A stretch of DNA of 64,000 nucleotides from Paenibacillus_S vulneris (GTDB lineage: Bacteria; Bacillota; Bacilli; Paenibacillales; NBRC-103111): assembly GCF_039543185.1 (NCBI RefSeq), contig NZ_BAABJG010000008.1:1-64000 (forward strand). Direction: 5' to 3'. The notes under the pieces were generated by a model. The model did no database searches, was not told the DNA's origin, and saw only the letters and a program-made list of their open reading frames with translations. Position 1 is the stretch's first letter, and the number at the start of each line of letters is the position of its first letter. Shown piece after piece: positions 1-9,252 of the stretch. Position numbers and translations under genes: made by a program.

Positions 1-241
1 GCCTTTAGAGTACCGGCGTCAGCTTGTGGCATAGGGTTTTTTTCAATGTCTACAAAATGGGGTCTTGACCATACTCCGTAGAGGCTCTTTTTTTTCCAAG
101 GGCATCCGCCTTTTTTGGGAATCCAAGATAAGCGTCCATTAGGTGATAAAGGCTAACGCATATGTTATCACTAGGTATTTCCGCAATAAGCTCCTGCTAT
201 GCTCTTTGAAATAAGCAGTGGCAGAAGAGAGGAACATTGTG

Positions 242-1402
242 ATGAGAATATTAATATGGAGCTCTATGGTTTCCGTTGGCGGGGGCTGCAGGCTGCTGGC
301 CAATCTGGTTACCGCAATCGCGCGACAGCCGAATATTCAATTGGTTCGGGTTGTGATCTCCGCGCAAACCGGGTTCAAGGATCGCATCCAGATGAGGGAA
401 TATAACAATATTGAAATTTATTATGAGGAACAGGATATTCGCAGCGATCCGAACCATCCATATTTGCGGGATTGCCATGTTGTCTATGCGTTTTGGCCCC
501 ACGGTCCGCAGTTTGTCGACGTCAAGAAGCCTGTGGTTTGTACGTTTCATGATGCCACGATTCTGGATTTTGCTCCCCCGTTCGTCGGGGGCTCCGTCAT
601 TAGAGCCCATTGGCAGCAATATGCCGTTTGGTTCGAGCGCAGTGCCAAAGTCGTTGTCCCTTCAGAGCATGTAAAATCCAGAATCATAGCTCATTTCGGA
701 GAAAGATGCCGGTCGGCCACCATTATCCGTCATGCCATTTTGCCGATGAAGCCTACTGTAGATCCGGCCTTGAATGCATCGCTGGCAACGATGCTGCCCT
801 TTCCTTACTTTGTCTACCCGGCTAACACATCCCCGCATAAAAACCACTATAACTTGCTGCTAGGATACAATGGATGGGCCAATAGGCATCAGCATCCTTT
901 AGTATTGTTCGGATATGGTACGGAGAAGCTTGGAATGACGCCGCCCAATTGGCCTGATGCTCCTTATCAATCAACACTTATATCCCTCATCCACAGACTC
1001 GGTTTGAAGCCGCTAAAAGACATCTATCCGCTGGGGCTAGTGCCCGATTCCTATGTCGCCCCTGTGATTAAAAATGCATATGCCCTCATTATGCCAAGCC
1101 TTTCGGAGGGAGGGGGAAGCTACCCGGTAGAAGAAGCACTAACTTTGGGAGTGCCAGTCCTATGCTCGGATATCCCGGTGATGCGGGAGCACTTATCCAA
1201 CCGGAGCGCGGATGTCGTATGGTTTGATCCGGAGTCGCCCGATTCCATTACCAGAGCGTTCGAGCATCTGGCAGGGCACTATGATCACTATAAGAATTCG
1301 GCAATAGCAGGGATGAACGATCCGTCCGCATCCTGGGACGATATAGCCAAACAGTATATCGCCGTATTTTATGATGCGTTCAAATCCTATTATTCCGCAT
1401 AA
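242..1402 (+). CDS. GT4-type glycosyltransferase (left bookend copy)
   Basis: Retaining GT-B glycosyltransferase, probably adding one sugar to the surface glycan. The N-terminus has a glycine-rich donor loop (SVGGGCRLLANL). The C-terminal half has the group-1 signature PSLSEGGGSYPVEEAL, with the Glu residues that contact the nucleotide sugar, followed by GVPVLCSDIPVMREH. It is about 386 residues with no membrane segment, so probably cytosolic. I chose ATG 242: AGAGAGG lies upstream and the paralogue at 22474-23637 starts at the same aligned residue; a GTG at 218 is an in-frame alternative. It heads the plus-strand half of the glycan locus. Acceptor and sugar are unknown. Confidence 0.9.
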   Translation: MRILIWSSMVSVGGGCRLLANLVTAIARQPNIQLVRVVISAQTGFKDRIQMREYNNIEIYYEEQDIRSDPNHPYLRDCHVVYAFWPHGPQFVDVKKPVVCTFHDATILDFAPPFVGGSVIRAHWQQYAVWFERSAKVVVPSEHVKSRIIAHFGERCRSATIIRHAILPMKPTVDPALNASLATMLPFPYFVYPANTSPHKNHYNLLLGYNGWANRHQHPLVLFGYGTEKLGMTPPNWPDAPYQSTLISLIHRLGLKPLKDIYPLGLVPDSYVAPVIKNAYALIMPSLSEGGGSYPVEEALTLGVPVLCSDIPVMREHLSNRSADVVWFDPESPDSITRAFEHLAGHYDHYKNSAIAGMNDPSASWDDIAKQYIAVFYDAFKSYYSA

Positions 1403-1442
1403 TGAATCATTCCATTTGCAATCCATAGGAGGGGAGAACATC

Positions 1443-1691
1443 ATGCGAAAACAAAAAACGCGCGCTATCAAAAAGCAGGTAAAGAAGCGGATAAGGAAAG
1501 CGGTGGCGAGACCTCGACTGAAAAGGAAAGTGAAACGCCCCGCTCCTGCTGCCAGGAGGAAAAGGCATAGGCCCGTAAGAAAGGTTCCGTTAAAAAAGAC
1601 ATACCGTCAGGCGTACAATGAGGCATTTGACCAAAAGTACAACGAGGGGTTTAACGCCGGTTTTGCCCAAGGTCTTAAAGAGGGGCAATAA
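1443..1691 (+). CDS. Small very basic protein with Gly-periodic tail
   Basis: An 82-residue protein with a strong AGGAGGGGA ribosome binding site at 1427-1435. The first 50 residues are dominated by Lys, Arg, Pro and Ala. The last 25 are a repeat with Gly or Ala every four residues, each Gly followed by Phe or Leu (EGFNAGFAQGLKEG). I do not recognise a family. The tail resembles the N-terminal tags of the three CgeB-like proteins at 18936-22390, so it may be a structural or scaffolding partner in spore-surface assembly; that is inference. It sits between glycosyltransferase and sugar-nucleotide genes on the same strand. Confidence 0.75.
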   Translation: MRKQKTRAIKKQVKKRIRKAVARPRLKRKVKRPAPAARRKRHRPVRKVPLKKTYRQAYNEAFDQKYNEGFNAGFAQGLKEGQ

Positions 1692-1917
1692 AACCGAATT
1701 GGAGATGGCGGGAATAACTTAGGAATGGAAGAGGGCGGCTAAGGTAATTTGTACATTAACACAGGGACATGCGACGTTACGCAGTAGTTGCCTATGTAAT
1801 ATATTGTACTTAACCGACACGCATCACGCATCCATTCTAAAGTTGGAAACACGTTATAAGCTTTGAGTTTTGCTTAGGGCGGCAGGAAGCCCTGACTTGG
1901 AGAAGGAAGCTGAAGTT

Positions 1918-2751
1918 ATGAGAATATTGGTCATTGGCGGTGAAGAGATCGCTGGCCGCGTTCTGGTTCCTTATTTGTACAAACAGACCTCATATGAAGT
2001 TTATTATACAACCAAGCTCAAGGGGCGGGAACGGAAGGGGCTGTTTTTGGACCCGACGGATGAAGTTATGGTTGAAAAATTAGTGGACATCGTAGCCCCG
2101 GACGTTATCGTGAATGGAACGAGTATTATCAATGACATGGCCCGATTGCATGAGATTACCGCGTACCGGGTGAACGGCCTGCTGCCTCATCAGCTAGCCA
2201 AGCTGGCAAAGGAGCGAACCATTCGCTTGATTCATTTGAGCACCGACGGTGTATTCTCGGGAACCAGAGGGGATTACGAGGAAAGGCACGTTCCTGAGGG
2301 AACCTCCGTGTATGCCAAAACCAAGGCGTTAGGTGAAATTCGTGATTCCTCCCATCTGACGATTCGGGTATCTCTCATTGGACCGGAGGGCGGAAACGGG
2401 ATCGGTCTTCTTGACTGGTTTTTACGGCAAAAGGAAGTCCGAGGTTTCGTCAATGTGCCATGGAACGGGATAACCTCGCTGGAGCTAGCCAAATTCATTC
2501 ATTTTGTCGTGGAGCATGGACGGCGATTGAATGGAATTCTTCATCTGACGGCCCCGGAGAAGATCAGCAAATATGATTTGCTGTTATCCATCAAGCGTTT
2601 GTTCGGCCGATCGGACATCCGGATACAGCCTAACGATGCAGTGGAATTGGACCGGACGCTCAGAAGCACGCGCCGGGACGTCGGTTATCAAGTGGCGCCA
2701 TACTCGGTTATGTTGACGGAGCTGCGAGATTGGATGCGGAGCGGGGGGTAA
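1918..2751 (+). CDS. RmlD-like NAD(P)-dependent sugar-nucleotide reductase
   Basis: A short-chain reductase of the extended RmlD-substrate-binding type, 277 residues. The N-terminus is an atypical dinucleotide loop (LVIGGEEIAGR). The catalytic part has STDGVFSG and YAKTKALGE (Y-x-x-x-K). Members reduce 4-keto-6-deoxy sugar nucleotides. Because the next two genes make GDP-mannose and its 4-keto-6-deoxy product, this could be a GDP-4-keto-6-deoxymannose reductase; a dTDP substrate is also possible. ATG 1918 is preferred over an upstream TTG because GGAGAAGG lies at 1899-1906. Confidence 0.8.
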   Translation: MRILVIGGEEIAGRVLVPYLYKQTSYEVYYTTKLKGRERKGLFLDPTDEVMVEKLVDIVAPDVIVNGTSIINDMARLHEITAYRVNGLLPHQLAKLAKERTIRLIHLSTDGVFSGTRGDYEERHVPEGTSVYAKTKALGEIRDSSHLTIRVSLIGPEGGNGIGLLDWFLRQKEVRGFVNVPWNGITSLELAKFIHFVVEHGRRLNGILHLTAPEKISKYDLLLSIKRLFGRSDIRIQPNDAVELDRTLRSTRRDVGYQVAPYSVMLTELRDWMRSGG

Positions 2752-2834
2752 GGCTAATGCGCGGGGTTCGGGACCAACCAAACCCGGCGGATGCTTTACG
2801 AAGGAAGTTTTGCTTTTCTAAGGAGGACAGCACA

Positions 2835-3845
2835 ATGAAAATTGTCATTATGGCAGGGGGGCAAGGTACCCGCTTCTGGCCCCGGAGCGTAAAGCGCAAG
2901 CCAAAACAGTTTCTCTCATTAACCTCTGAGGAAACCATGCTGCAGCAATCATATCGCAGATTCGCCCAATGGGTACCGAAAGCCTCCATCTATATACTGA
3001 CGACACGCGAGTACAGCGCAACGGTCAAGGAGCAGCTTCCCGATCTGGACTTGGCCCAGATCCTGCTTGAGCCTGAGCCGAAGGATACAGGGCCTTGCAT
3101 TGCGCTGTCAGCGCTGCATTTTATGACCAAGGGGGAAAATGAGGTGCTTGTAACAACCCCCTCGGATCAATATATTCCCGATGATAAACGACTATGGGAA
3201 GCGCTGCTTCAAGCCGAAGCCGTTGCCGAGAACGGTCATTCCATCGTCACCCTGGGGATCGTACCGACGAGGCCGGAAACCGGATACGGCTATATCGAGA
3301 CGGAGGAGCCTGATAGCGGGGGAGCCGTACTGGCCAAGGCTTTTATTGAAAAGCCTCCGCTGGATAAAGCGGTAAAATTGTTTCAACAAAAAAACATGTA
3401 TTGGAACAGCGGCATCTTTGTTTGGAAGCCTTCGACGATTGCCTATTATATGACCAAATTTCAAAAAGAGATGTGGGGGCTGCTGTCCAGCTGCGGCGGC
3501 GATTGGGAGAAGGTTTATCACCGTCTGCCCAAAATCTCGATCGACTATGCGATCCTGGAAAAGGCAACGACCATCTATACGATCCCTGTTCATTTCGAGT
3601 GGGATGATGTGGGCTCCTGGACTTCGCTGGAGCGTATTTTTGAGAAGGACTCCAAAGGAAATATCGTGATGGGGGACGTCAGCGCCACTTATACGGAGAA
3701 CAGCATCATCTACACGGAAGACCATAAAACGGTGGTTATCGGCATCAAGGACGTCATCATAGTGTCTACGCCCGATGGGCTGCTGGTGTGTCATAAATCC
3801 CAGGAACAGCAAATTAAAGATGTGCTGAAACTACTGGAATACTAA
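2835..3845 (+). CDS. manC: Mannose-1-phosphate guanylyltransferase
   Basis: Makes GDP-mannose from mannose-1-phosphate and GTP. The N-terminal pyrophosphorylase signature is clear (AGGQGTRFWPRS, then KPKQFLSL). Later come TPSDQY, the ETGYGYIE stretch, the EKPPLDKA loop and WNSGIFVWK. At 336 residues it is the short form without the C-terminal phosphomannose isomerase domain. ATG 2835 follows AGGAGG at 2821-2826. It lies just upstream of the GDP-mannose dehydratase gene (17 nt gap), so the two form the core of a GDP-deoxysugar pathway. Confidence 0.93.
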   Translation: MKIVIMAGGQGTRFWPRSVKRKPKQFLSLTSEETMLQQSYRRFAQWVPKASIYILTTREYSATVKEQLPDLDLAQILLEPEPKDTGPCIALSALHFMTKGENEVLVTTPSDQYIPDDKRLWEALLQAEAVAENGHSIVTLGIVPTRPETGYGYIETEEPDSGGAVLAKAFIEKPPLDKAVKLFQQKNMYWNSGIFVWKPSTIAYYMTKFQKEMWGLLSSCGGDWEKVYHRLPKISIDYAILEKATTIYTIPVHFEWDDVGSWTSLERIFEKDSKGNIVMGDVSATYTENSIIYTEDHKTVVIGIKDVIIVSTPDGLLVCHKSQEQQIKDVLKLLEY

Positions 3846-3862
3846 AGGAGGACCCTACTTCT

Positions 3863-4810
3863 ATGAGAGTGTTAGTTACGGGAATATCCGGGTTTGTCGG
3901 CAGTCATATGGCGGAATATTTGCTGGCTAATCAAATTGAAGTCATCGGCACCATCCGGCAAAGAAGCCGCTTGGATCACATCAAGCATTTGAAGGACATT
4001 CGCCTCGTGGAGTGTGAGCTCAGAGACCCGTTTTCGGTAGAGAGCCTAATCCATGACGTTAAACCGGATCTGATCTTTCATCTGGCTGCCCAAAGCTTTG
4101 TCCCGACCTCCTGGAATTCGCCTATGGATACGATTCATAATAACGTTGCGAGCCAGGTCAATATTTTCGAAGCGGTGAGACGCTCCAATCTGGACTGCAA
4201 AATACAGATTGCTTGCTCCAGCGAGGAATACGGCCATGTGGAGCCGCATGAAGTGCCGATTAAGGAAACCAACCCGCTTCGTCCGTTAAGCCCTTACGCC
4301 GTCAGCAAAGTGACGCAGGAGTTTCTCGGCTATCAGTACAACAAAAGCTATGGGCTGAACGTCGTGCTGACCCGCACCTTTAATCATACAGGACCCCGCC
4401 GGGGGGAGAACTTCGTCACCTCGAATTTTTCCAAGCAAATCGCCGATATCGAAAAAGGGAAAAAGCCGCCTGTGCTGTACGTCGGCAATCTTCAGGCCAA
4501 ACGGGATTTTACGGACGTGAGAGATATTGTGAGAGCTTACTGGCTTGCCGTAAACAAAGGAGTGCCGGGAGAAACCTATAATATCGCATCCGGCAAGTGC
4601 TATACCATACAAGAGGTATTGAATAAACTGCTGGCTCTCAGCAAGGTGCAAATTGAAATCAAGGAAGACGAGTCGCGCCTGCGCCCTTCGGATGTGGAGA
4701 TCTTGCTAGGTGACTACACCAAATTTCATCAGCAAACGGGCTGGAAGCCGGGAATCCCGTTTGACCAAACGCTGGAGGACCTGCTGAATTATTGGAGGAT
4801 GCAGCCATAA
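3863..4810 (+). CDS. gmd: GDP-mannose 4,6-dehydratase family protein
   Basis: Extended SDR enzyme predicted to convert GDP-mannose to GDP-4-keto-6-deoxymannose. It has the Rossmann loop TGISGFVGS, HLAAQSFVPTS, the catalytic SSEEYG, and SPYAVSKVTQE (Y-x-x-x-K). The TFNHTGPRRGENFV and RDFTDVRDIVRAY stretches are typical of this group. It is 315 residues, slightly short for the family. An AGGAGG lies about 12 nt before ATG 3863, right after manC. Its product could feed either the RmlD-like reductase at 1918 or the perosamine-synthase-like aminotransferase at 12882. Confidence 0.9.
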   Translation: MRVLVTGISGFVGSHMAEYLLANQIEVIGTIRQRSRLDHIKHLKDIRLVECELRDPFSVESLIHDVKPDLIFHLAAQSFVPTSWNSPMDTIHNNVASQVNIFEAVRRSNLDCKIQIACSSEEYGHVEPHEVPIKETNPLRPLSPYAVSKVTQEFLGYQYNKSYGLNVVLTRTFNHTGPRRGENFVTSNFSKQIADIEKGKKPPVLYVGNLQAKRDFTDVRDIVRAYWLAVNKGVPGETYNIASGKCYTIQEVLNKLLALSKVQIEIKEDESRLRPSDVEILLGDYTKFHQQTGWKPGIPFDQTLEDLLNYWRMQP

Positions 4811-4888
4811 CCGTGCAGCAAGGCTGTTTTATCCCTAATAGCAGACTTACTTCCGCTTTTCACTATGCAGAGATTGGGAGGGCGAGCG

Positions 4889-6163
4889 ATGAAAGCACGA
4901 AAGATGGCAGGCGCGGTCAAAAAAATGGCGGCGGGCAAACGGGTCAAACGGATTCGATTGCGCAAACGGCAGCCGGCCAAGCGTAAAGTGCTCGGTCTGA
5001 AAAAATGGCCGAAACCAAAGCAGGGCAGGCCAAGTCTTAAGTCGCCGTTCTCCGCTTCTATTAGAGGGGTTAACCTGATAGGCTTCATTCGGGCGGAGAC
5101 GGGGATAGGGGAATCGGCGCGCCTTGGGGCCAGGGCTCTCGTCAATACGGATATCCCCTTTGGCATCATGAATTACACAGCGAAGCATGATGTTCGTACG
5201 GAAGATACAACCTGGTCCTATAAGGAAATGGACAAAGCGGTGTATAACACGAATATTTTCCATATTAACGGGGATATGATCAAGCGGGCGGCCAGACATT
5301 TTGGCGACCGCGTGACAAGGAACAAATACAATATAGGCTACTGGCATTGGGAGCTGCCCGAGTATCCGAGAGTGTACTGCAAGGGCTTCGATGTCGTGCA
5401 GGAAGTGTGGGTGCCTTCAACCTTCGTCCTTGACAGTGTCTCTATGAAATCCAAGGTCCCGGTTGTCAGAATACCGCACGGCATTGAAGTCGGGTATCAG
5501 GCGGAGCTGAATCGTGACTATTTTGGCCTGCCTCATGGCCGCTTTTTGTTCTGCTCCATGTACGATACGCAGAGCTATCACAAACGAAAAAATCCTTTGG
5601 CGGCAATAGAAGCCTTTAAGCGGGCGTTTGACCATGAAGCCGGCGTGGCCTTGGTCATCAAGGTCAACAATCCTGAATCAAAGCCGGGCGAGCTTGATCT
5701 TCTGAGGCAGGCGGCGGCAGGACATCACAACATCATCCTTCTGGACCGGACCATGACCCGGCTCGAAGTGAATTCGCTGCTTCAATGCATCGATTGCTTT
5801 GTTTCGCTGCACCGTTCGGAAGGCTTCGGGCTGGGTCTGGCCGAGGCGATGTATTTGGGCAAACCGGTTATTGGCACCAACTGGTCCGGCAACACCGACT
5901 TCATGCATCCCGGAAATTCCTGCGCGGTCAATTATAAATTGGTAGACGTCGGGGAATATTGGGGGCCTTATGAAGCGCATCAAAAATGGGCGGAGCCGGA
6001 TATCGACCATGCGGTAGAGTATATGCGCAGACTGGTCGCGCATCCGGAATGGAGGCAAATGATTGCCGAGAACGGGCAGCATACGATCCGATCCCAGTAC
6101 TCCCCCCAAGTTGTTGGCCAAATGGTGAAAAAGCGGCTGATCCATCTAGGTTTAATTCAATAG
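4889..6163 (+). CDS. GT4-type glycosyltransferase with basic N-terminal tail
   Basis: A 424-residue glycosyltransferase. The catalytic part begins near residue 50 and contains RAETGIGESAR, the HGIEVGY region, LHRSEGFGLGLAEAM (EX7E-type donor site) and GKPVIGTNWSGN. The first 50 residues are an Arg/Lys-rich low-complexity tail unlike ordinary GT4 enzymes; two GT2 genes of this locus also have basic N-terminal regions. ATG 4889 is preceded by GGGAGGG; an upstream in-frame ATG lies at 4865. There is no membrane segment. Donor and acceptor are unknown. Confidence 0.9.
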   Translation: MKARKMAGAVKKMAAGKRVKRIRLRKRQPAKRKVLGLKKWPKPKQGRPSLKSPFSASIRGVNLIGFIRAETGIGESARLGARALVNTDIPFGIMNYTAKHDVRTEDTTWSYKEMDKAVYNTNIFHINGDMIKRAARHFGDRVTRNKYNIGYWHWELPEYPRVYCKGFDVVQEVWVPSTFVLDSVSMKSKVPVVRIPHGIEVGYQAELNRDYFGLPHGRFLFCSMYDTQSYHKRKNPLAAIEAFKRAFDHEAGVALVIKVNNPESKPGELDLLRQAAAGHHNIILLDRTMTRLEVNSLLQCIDCFVSLHRSEGFGLGLAEAMYLGKPVIGTNWSGNTDFMHPGNSCAVNYKLVDVGEYWGPYEAHQKWAEPDIDHAVEYMRRLVAHPEWRQMIAENGQHTIRSQYSPQVVGQMVKKRLIHLGLIQ

Positions 6164-6189
6164 TACACTGAGTAAGGGAGATCGATTCG

Positions 6190-7944
6190 ATGGATGTGAT
6201 GGGATTAAGACAGAGCTCCGAGCAGTTTAAACGGACTCTCCAGCAAGGAAATCACTATCGCATAGTCAGAGTCATTCATGCGCTGCTTCGGCTGGAGGGG
6301 GAAGCATTTATATGGGTCTTGTACTCGCAGCTGCTTCATAGGGAGCCGCATGGCCATGAGCTTCAGTACTACATGCAGCTTCTCGCGCAAGGGACGCAAA
6401 AGCTGGATTTATTGACTGCATTGATTCAAAACGGGGAGGCCGAGCGTTTGTTCGGTTTCCCTAATCCGCCAGGGCATCAGGACATCACCTTGGCCAGTAT
6501 TGTCAACCAATTTTTCCTGGCCGACGGCCCCCAGTTTATAGAAGCTCTGTATTACGAGTTTTTATACCGCAGTCCGGATCCGGGCGGCATGCAGGTTCAC
6601 TTGCAGCATCTGGCACAGGGCGTCCCGAGAATGATGTTTATTATGAGCTTTTTGACCTCTTCGGAATTTCTTACCTTGATGGCGGCCCCCCTGCCGCCTG
6701 GGGAGACCTCCGTCATGCCTAATACACCTGTACAGCCGGTTCCGATCGCGGGGAGCGGGCTTCCCGCGAAGCAGGTAGGCATATTTATGGGATATACCCA
6801 GACGATTGGGAAGCTGCTTGACGGTGAAGGCATTGGGCGTTTCAGCATGCGGTTGATTGAAGGGCTGTTGCATCATCCTGATATTATTATTCATGTTGCA
6901 GTAAGGGAAAATAACTATCTGGATCTGGAGCGGGCTTACCGGAAGCTGAAGGCCCTCTACCCGGGACGGGTCTTCGTTCATAAATTTCCTTCCATGGAGT
7001 GGCTGAACCACCATATCCCGGTGGATGTTTGGGTGGTGCCATATATCGGCATGGAGCTGGCTTTAGAGCTGCATAAGCCCTTTATTTTGTGCGTACACGA
7101 TTTGGTATACATGCACTTTAGGAACGAGTATTACAGAGAGCAGCCTGTGTTTTGCCAGAGTCTGGACAACATTGTATATAGAATGGCCGATAAAGCCAGG
7201 AAGGTTGTCTTCAACTCCAACTTTACGAGGGATCATGAAGGAATGCAATTTTTGAAGCTGCCGTTCCATAAGATGCATGTGATTCGTCTTGCCGCACCTT
7301 CAGAGGAGTATGCCTCCTTCGGAATTACTCCGGAGCTGGAGTTCAGATTGAAATATAAGCTATATGGACCGTACATTACGTTTCCGTCTGTTGTGCGCCT
7401 GCATAAGAACCATGATCGTCTCATCGAAGCCTTTCTTCGCTACAAACAATCCCCGGACGGCAAGAGATCACAGCTCCGCTTGGTTTTGACCGATCAGCAG
7501 CATGACAGGCCCTTGGAGGGCGCAATGGCGGCCGCCCTGCAGCGCTGCACGGATGCTGAGGCAAGAAGCAGCGTGAACTTCATAGGGCGGCTGCCTTCAC
7601 ACGATATTCCGTCCCTATATAAATATGCATTCGGTACCATTGTTCCTACTCTATTCGAGGGCAGTTGTCCGTTCCCTATCCTGGAATCCCTGGTTATGGA
7701 CACCCCGGTGGCGACCAGCAGACTGGAAGTCATTAACGAGGTTGTCAGCGACCATTATGCTCTGATTACCTTTAATCCTTATGACGTTGCGGAGATGGAG
7801 ACGGCAATCCGGCAGCTCGTCTGGAACAGGAATCCGCTGGTTTTACGGCAGAAGCAGGCGTTACAGAGCATGCTGAATCGAAAATGGACGGATGTTGCTA
7901 ACGAATATTATGCTGTCATTTCAGCTATTCAAATGGGATATTAA
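6190..7944 (+). CDS. DUF4214-GT4 fusion glycosyltransferase
   Basis: A 584-residue two-part protein. Residues about 35-165 hold two DUF4214-like repeats (LYSQLLHREPHGHELQYY and LYYEFLYRSPDPGGMQVH), a module often fused to bacterial surface-glycan glycosyltransferases. After a Pro-rich linker, residues about 195-580 form a GT4 domain with LDGEGIGRFSMRL, VVRLHKNHDRLIEA, FIGRLPSHDIPSLYK and PTLFEGSCPFPILESL. The ribosome binding site is GGGAG just upstream, 26 nt after the preceding glycosyltransferase gene, so it is probably co-transcribed. A terminator follows at 7958. Confidence 0.9.
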   Translation: MDVMGLRQSSEQFKRTLQQGNHYRIVRVIHALLRLEGEAFIWVLYSQLLHREPHGHELQYYMQLLAQGTQKLDLLTALIQNGEAERLFGFPNPPGHQDITLASIVNQFFLADGPQFIEALYYEFLYRSPDPGGMQVHLQHLAQGVPRMMFIMSFLTSSEFLTLMAAPLPPGETSVMPNTPVQPVPIAGSGLPAKQVGIFMGYTQTIGKLLDGEGIGRFSMRLIEGLLHHPDIIIHVAVRENNYLDLERAYRKLKALYPGRVFVHKFPSMEWLNHHIPVDVWVVPYIGMELALELHKPFILCVHDLVYMHFRNEYYREQPVFCQSLDNIVYRMADKARKVVFNSNFTRDHEGMQFLKLPFHKMHVIRLAAPSEEYASFGITPELEFRLKYKLYGPYITFPSVVRLHKNHDRLIEAFLRYKQSPDGKRSQLRLVLTDQQHDRPLEGAMAAALQRCTDAEARSSVNFIGRLPSHDIPSLYKYAFGTIVPTLFEGSCPFPILESLVMDTPVATSRLEVINEVVSDHYALITFNPYDVAEMETAIRQLVWNRNPLVLRQKQALQSMLNRKWTDVANEYYAVISAIQMGY

Positions 7945-7957
7945 AGAATGGAGAGAG

Positions 7958-8003
7958 GAGCGTGGCTTGTCCTGTCCAGAGATAGGGCGACCCGCTCTTT
8001 TTT
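7958..8003 (+). terminator. Rho-independent terminator of the left glycan operon
   Basis: GAGCG at 7958-7962 pairs with CGCTC at 7993-7997, followed at once by a run of six T. It lies 14 nt after the stop of the DUF4214-GT4 gene and separates it from the opposite-strand genes. Confidence 0.6.
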
Positions 8004-8168
8004 GCCCGCATCTGCATGCGTAAAATTTGGTTCCTCTTGAATTACCTGAATCGGACGCAAACGCTGCGGCTCTGGAAACTTTATACAAGCCCTAATTGTA
8101 TTCCCTGTGGATCAGCAGCATGGATGGCTTAATGAGGTTATTTGTGCCATCTGAGCGCAGGAGGCCGA

Positions 8169-8468
8169 CTATCTCGTAAGGGAAATAGTCGGCTGGAACC
8201 GGCGAAGCTTTCGGTTAAGCCAGGGCTTAACCGGCTTGCTCCGTTTCTTTCTTCGGATTTTCACTCCAATCATCTTTACGGCAATTTCACGCTGGTACCG
8301 GCTGATCAATTCGATCTGCTCGGCAAGCCCCCTGGCTATATCCTGAGAGTCTTTTACGACCTCTGACATACTCTCCATCATGACGGCCAAGGCGCGCTGG
8401 CTGCGGGCCAAGGATTCCAGTATGTGAAGCTTAAGCTTTATTTGCAAGTCTTCCTCTTGGCGCCTCAT
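8169..8468 (-). CDS. Hypothetical helical protein with basic C-terminus
   Basis: A 99-residue protein of unknown function. It is predicted almost wholly helical, with a heptad-like Met/Leu-rich middle and a strongly basic C-terminal third (IRRKKRSKP, NRKLRRFQ). Its start overlaps the stop of the upstream gene by four bases (ATGA type), indicating translational coupling in a three-gene minus-strand operon. A perfect inverted repeat (GCCGACTAT at 8164-8172 and ATAGTCGGC at 8185-8193) covers its stop codon. Location inside the glycan locus hints at a spore-surface role, not shown by sequence. Confidence 0.7.
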   Translation of the reverse strand: MRRQEEDLQIKLKLHILESLARSQRALAVMMESMSEVVKDSQDIARGLAEQIELISRYQREIAVKMIGVKIRRKKRSKPVKPWLNRKLRRFQPTISLTR

Positions 8469-8803
8469 CTGGAGCTGCCTCCGAAGAAGTCGTTAAAATC
8501 ACCCGAAATTTCCCCTGAATTGCCGTCCTCATTGCTATCTCCTAATATAGCCTGCAAATTTTTGGTTAATGCCTGCTCCATCTTCGTTAAGCCGTCAATC
8601 ACTTCGAGCAGCTGCTCGTGGATTTCGATAGTACGCTTTACTTGATCATTGTGATCGCCTAAATGCGAGGAGGTCAGATGGGTGCACATCCATCGGCTGG
8701 AGCGGGCGGCTTCATGCGCTTTGGCCTCCAATATTAAGGAAATATTTTTTTGAAAGCTTGCTGACGATTGCAGCAGCCTGTGGTAAGAGTCCGTTCTGCT
8801 CAA
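8465..8803 (-). CDS. Hypothetical helical protein
   Basis: A 112-residue protein with no recognised family. It is helical, with an N-terminal HRLLQSSASFQKNISLILEAKAHEAARS stretch written here as key features only: Ser/Ala/Leu-rich amphipathic helices. A short Gly/Ser/Asp/Phe-rich C-terminus follows (DFNDFFGGSSR). It is the middle gene of the operon and shares four bases with the downstream gene. It resembles its two neighbours in size and helix content, so the three may form one complex; this is inference. Confidence 0.7.
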   Translation of the reverse strand: MSRTDSYHRLLQSSASFQKNISLILEAKAHEAARSSRWMCTHLTSSHLGDHNDQVKRTIEIHEQLLEVIDGLTKMEQALTKNLQAILGDSNEDGNSGEISGDFNDFFGGSSR

Positions 8804-8832
8804 AGCTAACCCTCGCTTTCCTTGAATATAGG

Positions 8833-9120
8833 CTATTCTTCATCCGGTGAGTCTACTTCTTTTAGTACCAAAATCAGATTATCGCCCAAGGCATCCGTTA
8901 AATCGGCCAGGCTGTTAAGGTAGGCGGCTATATTCTTCGTTACATTGAGCGAATGGTCCGTCAGTGATTCTATATCTCCGAAAGAAGGGTTTTCATGCGA
9001 AATGTCATGAATAAACTGTCCGGCGAGCACGGCGATATGGCGCTCGGCATCAAGTATTTTGGCCATTTCCAGCTGAGAAATGGACATATAGTCAATGATA
9101 GCATCGATTTGCCGCTGCAT
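8833..9120 (-). CDS. Hypothetical acidic helical protein
   Basis: A 95-residue acidic protein of unknown function, first gene of the minus-strand trio. I use the ATG at 9120 because GGAGGGCAAGGA lies directly upstream on this strand; a longer reading from 9159 lacks such a site. The sequence is predicted helical, with SQLEMAKILDAERHIAVLA and TKNIAAYLNSLADLTDAL forming amphipathic helices, and it ends in an Asp/Glu cluster. Confidence 0.7.
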   Translation of the reverse strand: MQRQIDAIIDYMSISQLEMAKILDAERHIAVLAGQFIHDISHENPSFGDIESLTDHSLNVTKNIAAYLNSLADLTDALGDNLILVLKEVDSPDEE

Positions 9121-9252
9121 TCCTTGCCCTCCTTCCCATATAGATTTCCACCATAACATATGCGGATGGATACCGCTAAATCACGGCATCCGCCTACCGC
9201 ATGACAGCTGCAAAAAAATTTCATGGCCGTTGGTCCAGAGGTAGCCCCCGCC

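Noticed and set aside
159..167. CATATGTTA, identical to 9154-9162 on the minus strand, as SigK -10 boxes
   Set aside because: Both lie suitably before a gene, but neither has AC 16-17 nt upstream, so I did not list them as promoters.
3192..3812. A 206-codon minus-strand frame opposite manC
   Set aside because: Shadow of a conserved guanylyltransferase gene; composition and lack of a ribosome site argue against coding.
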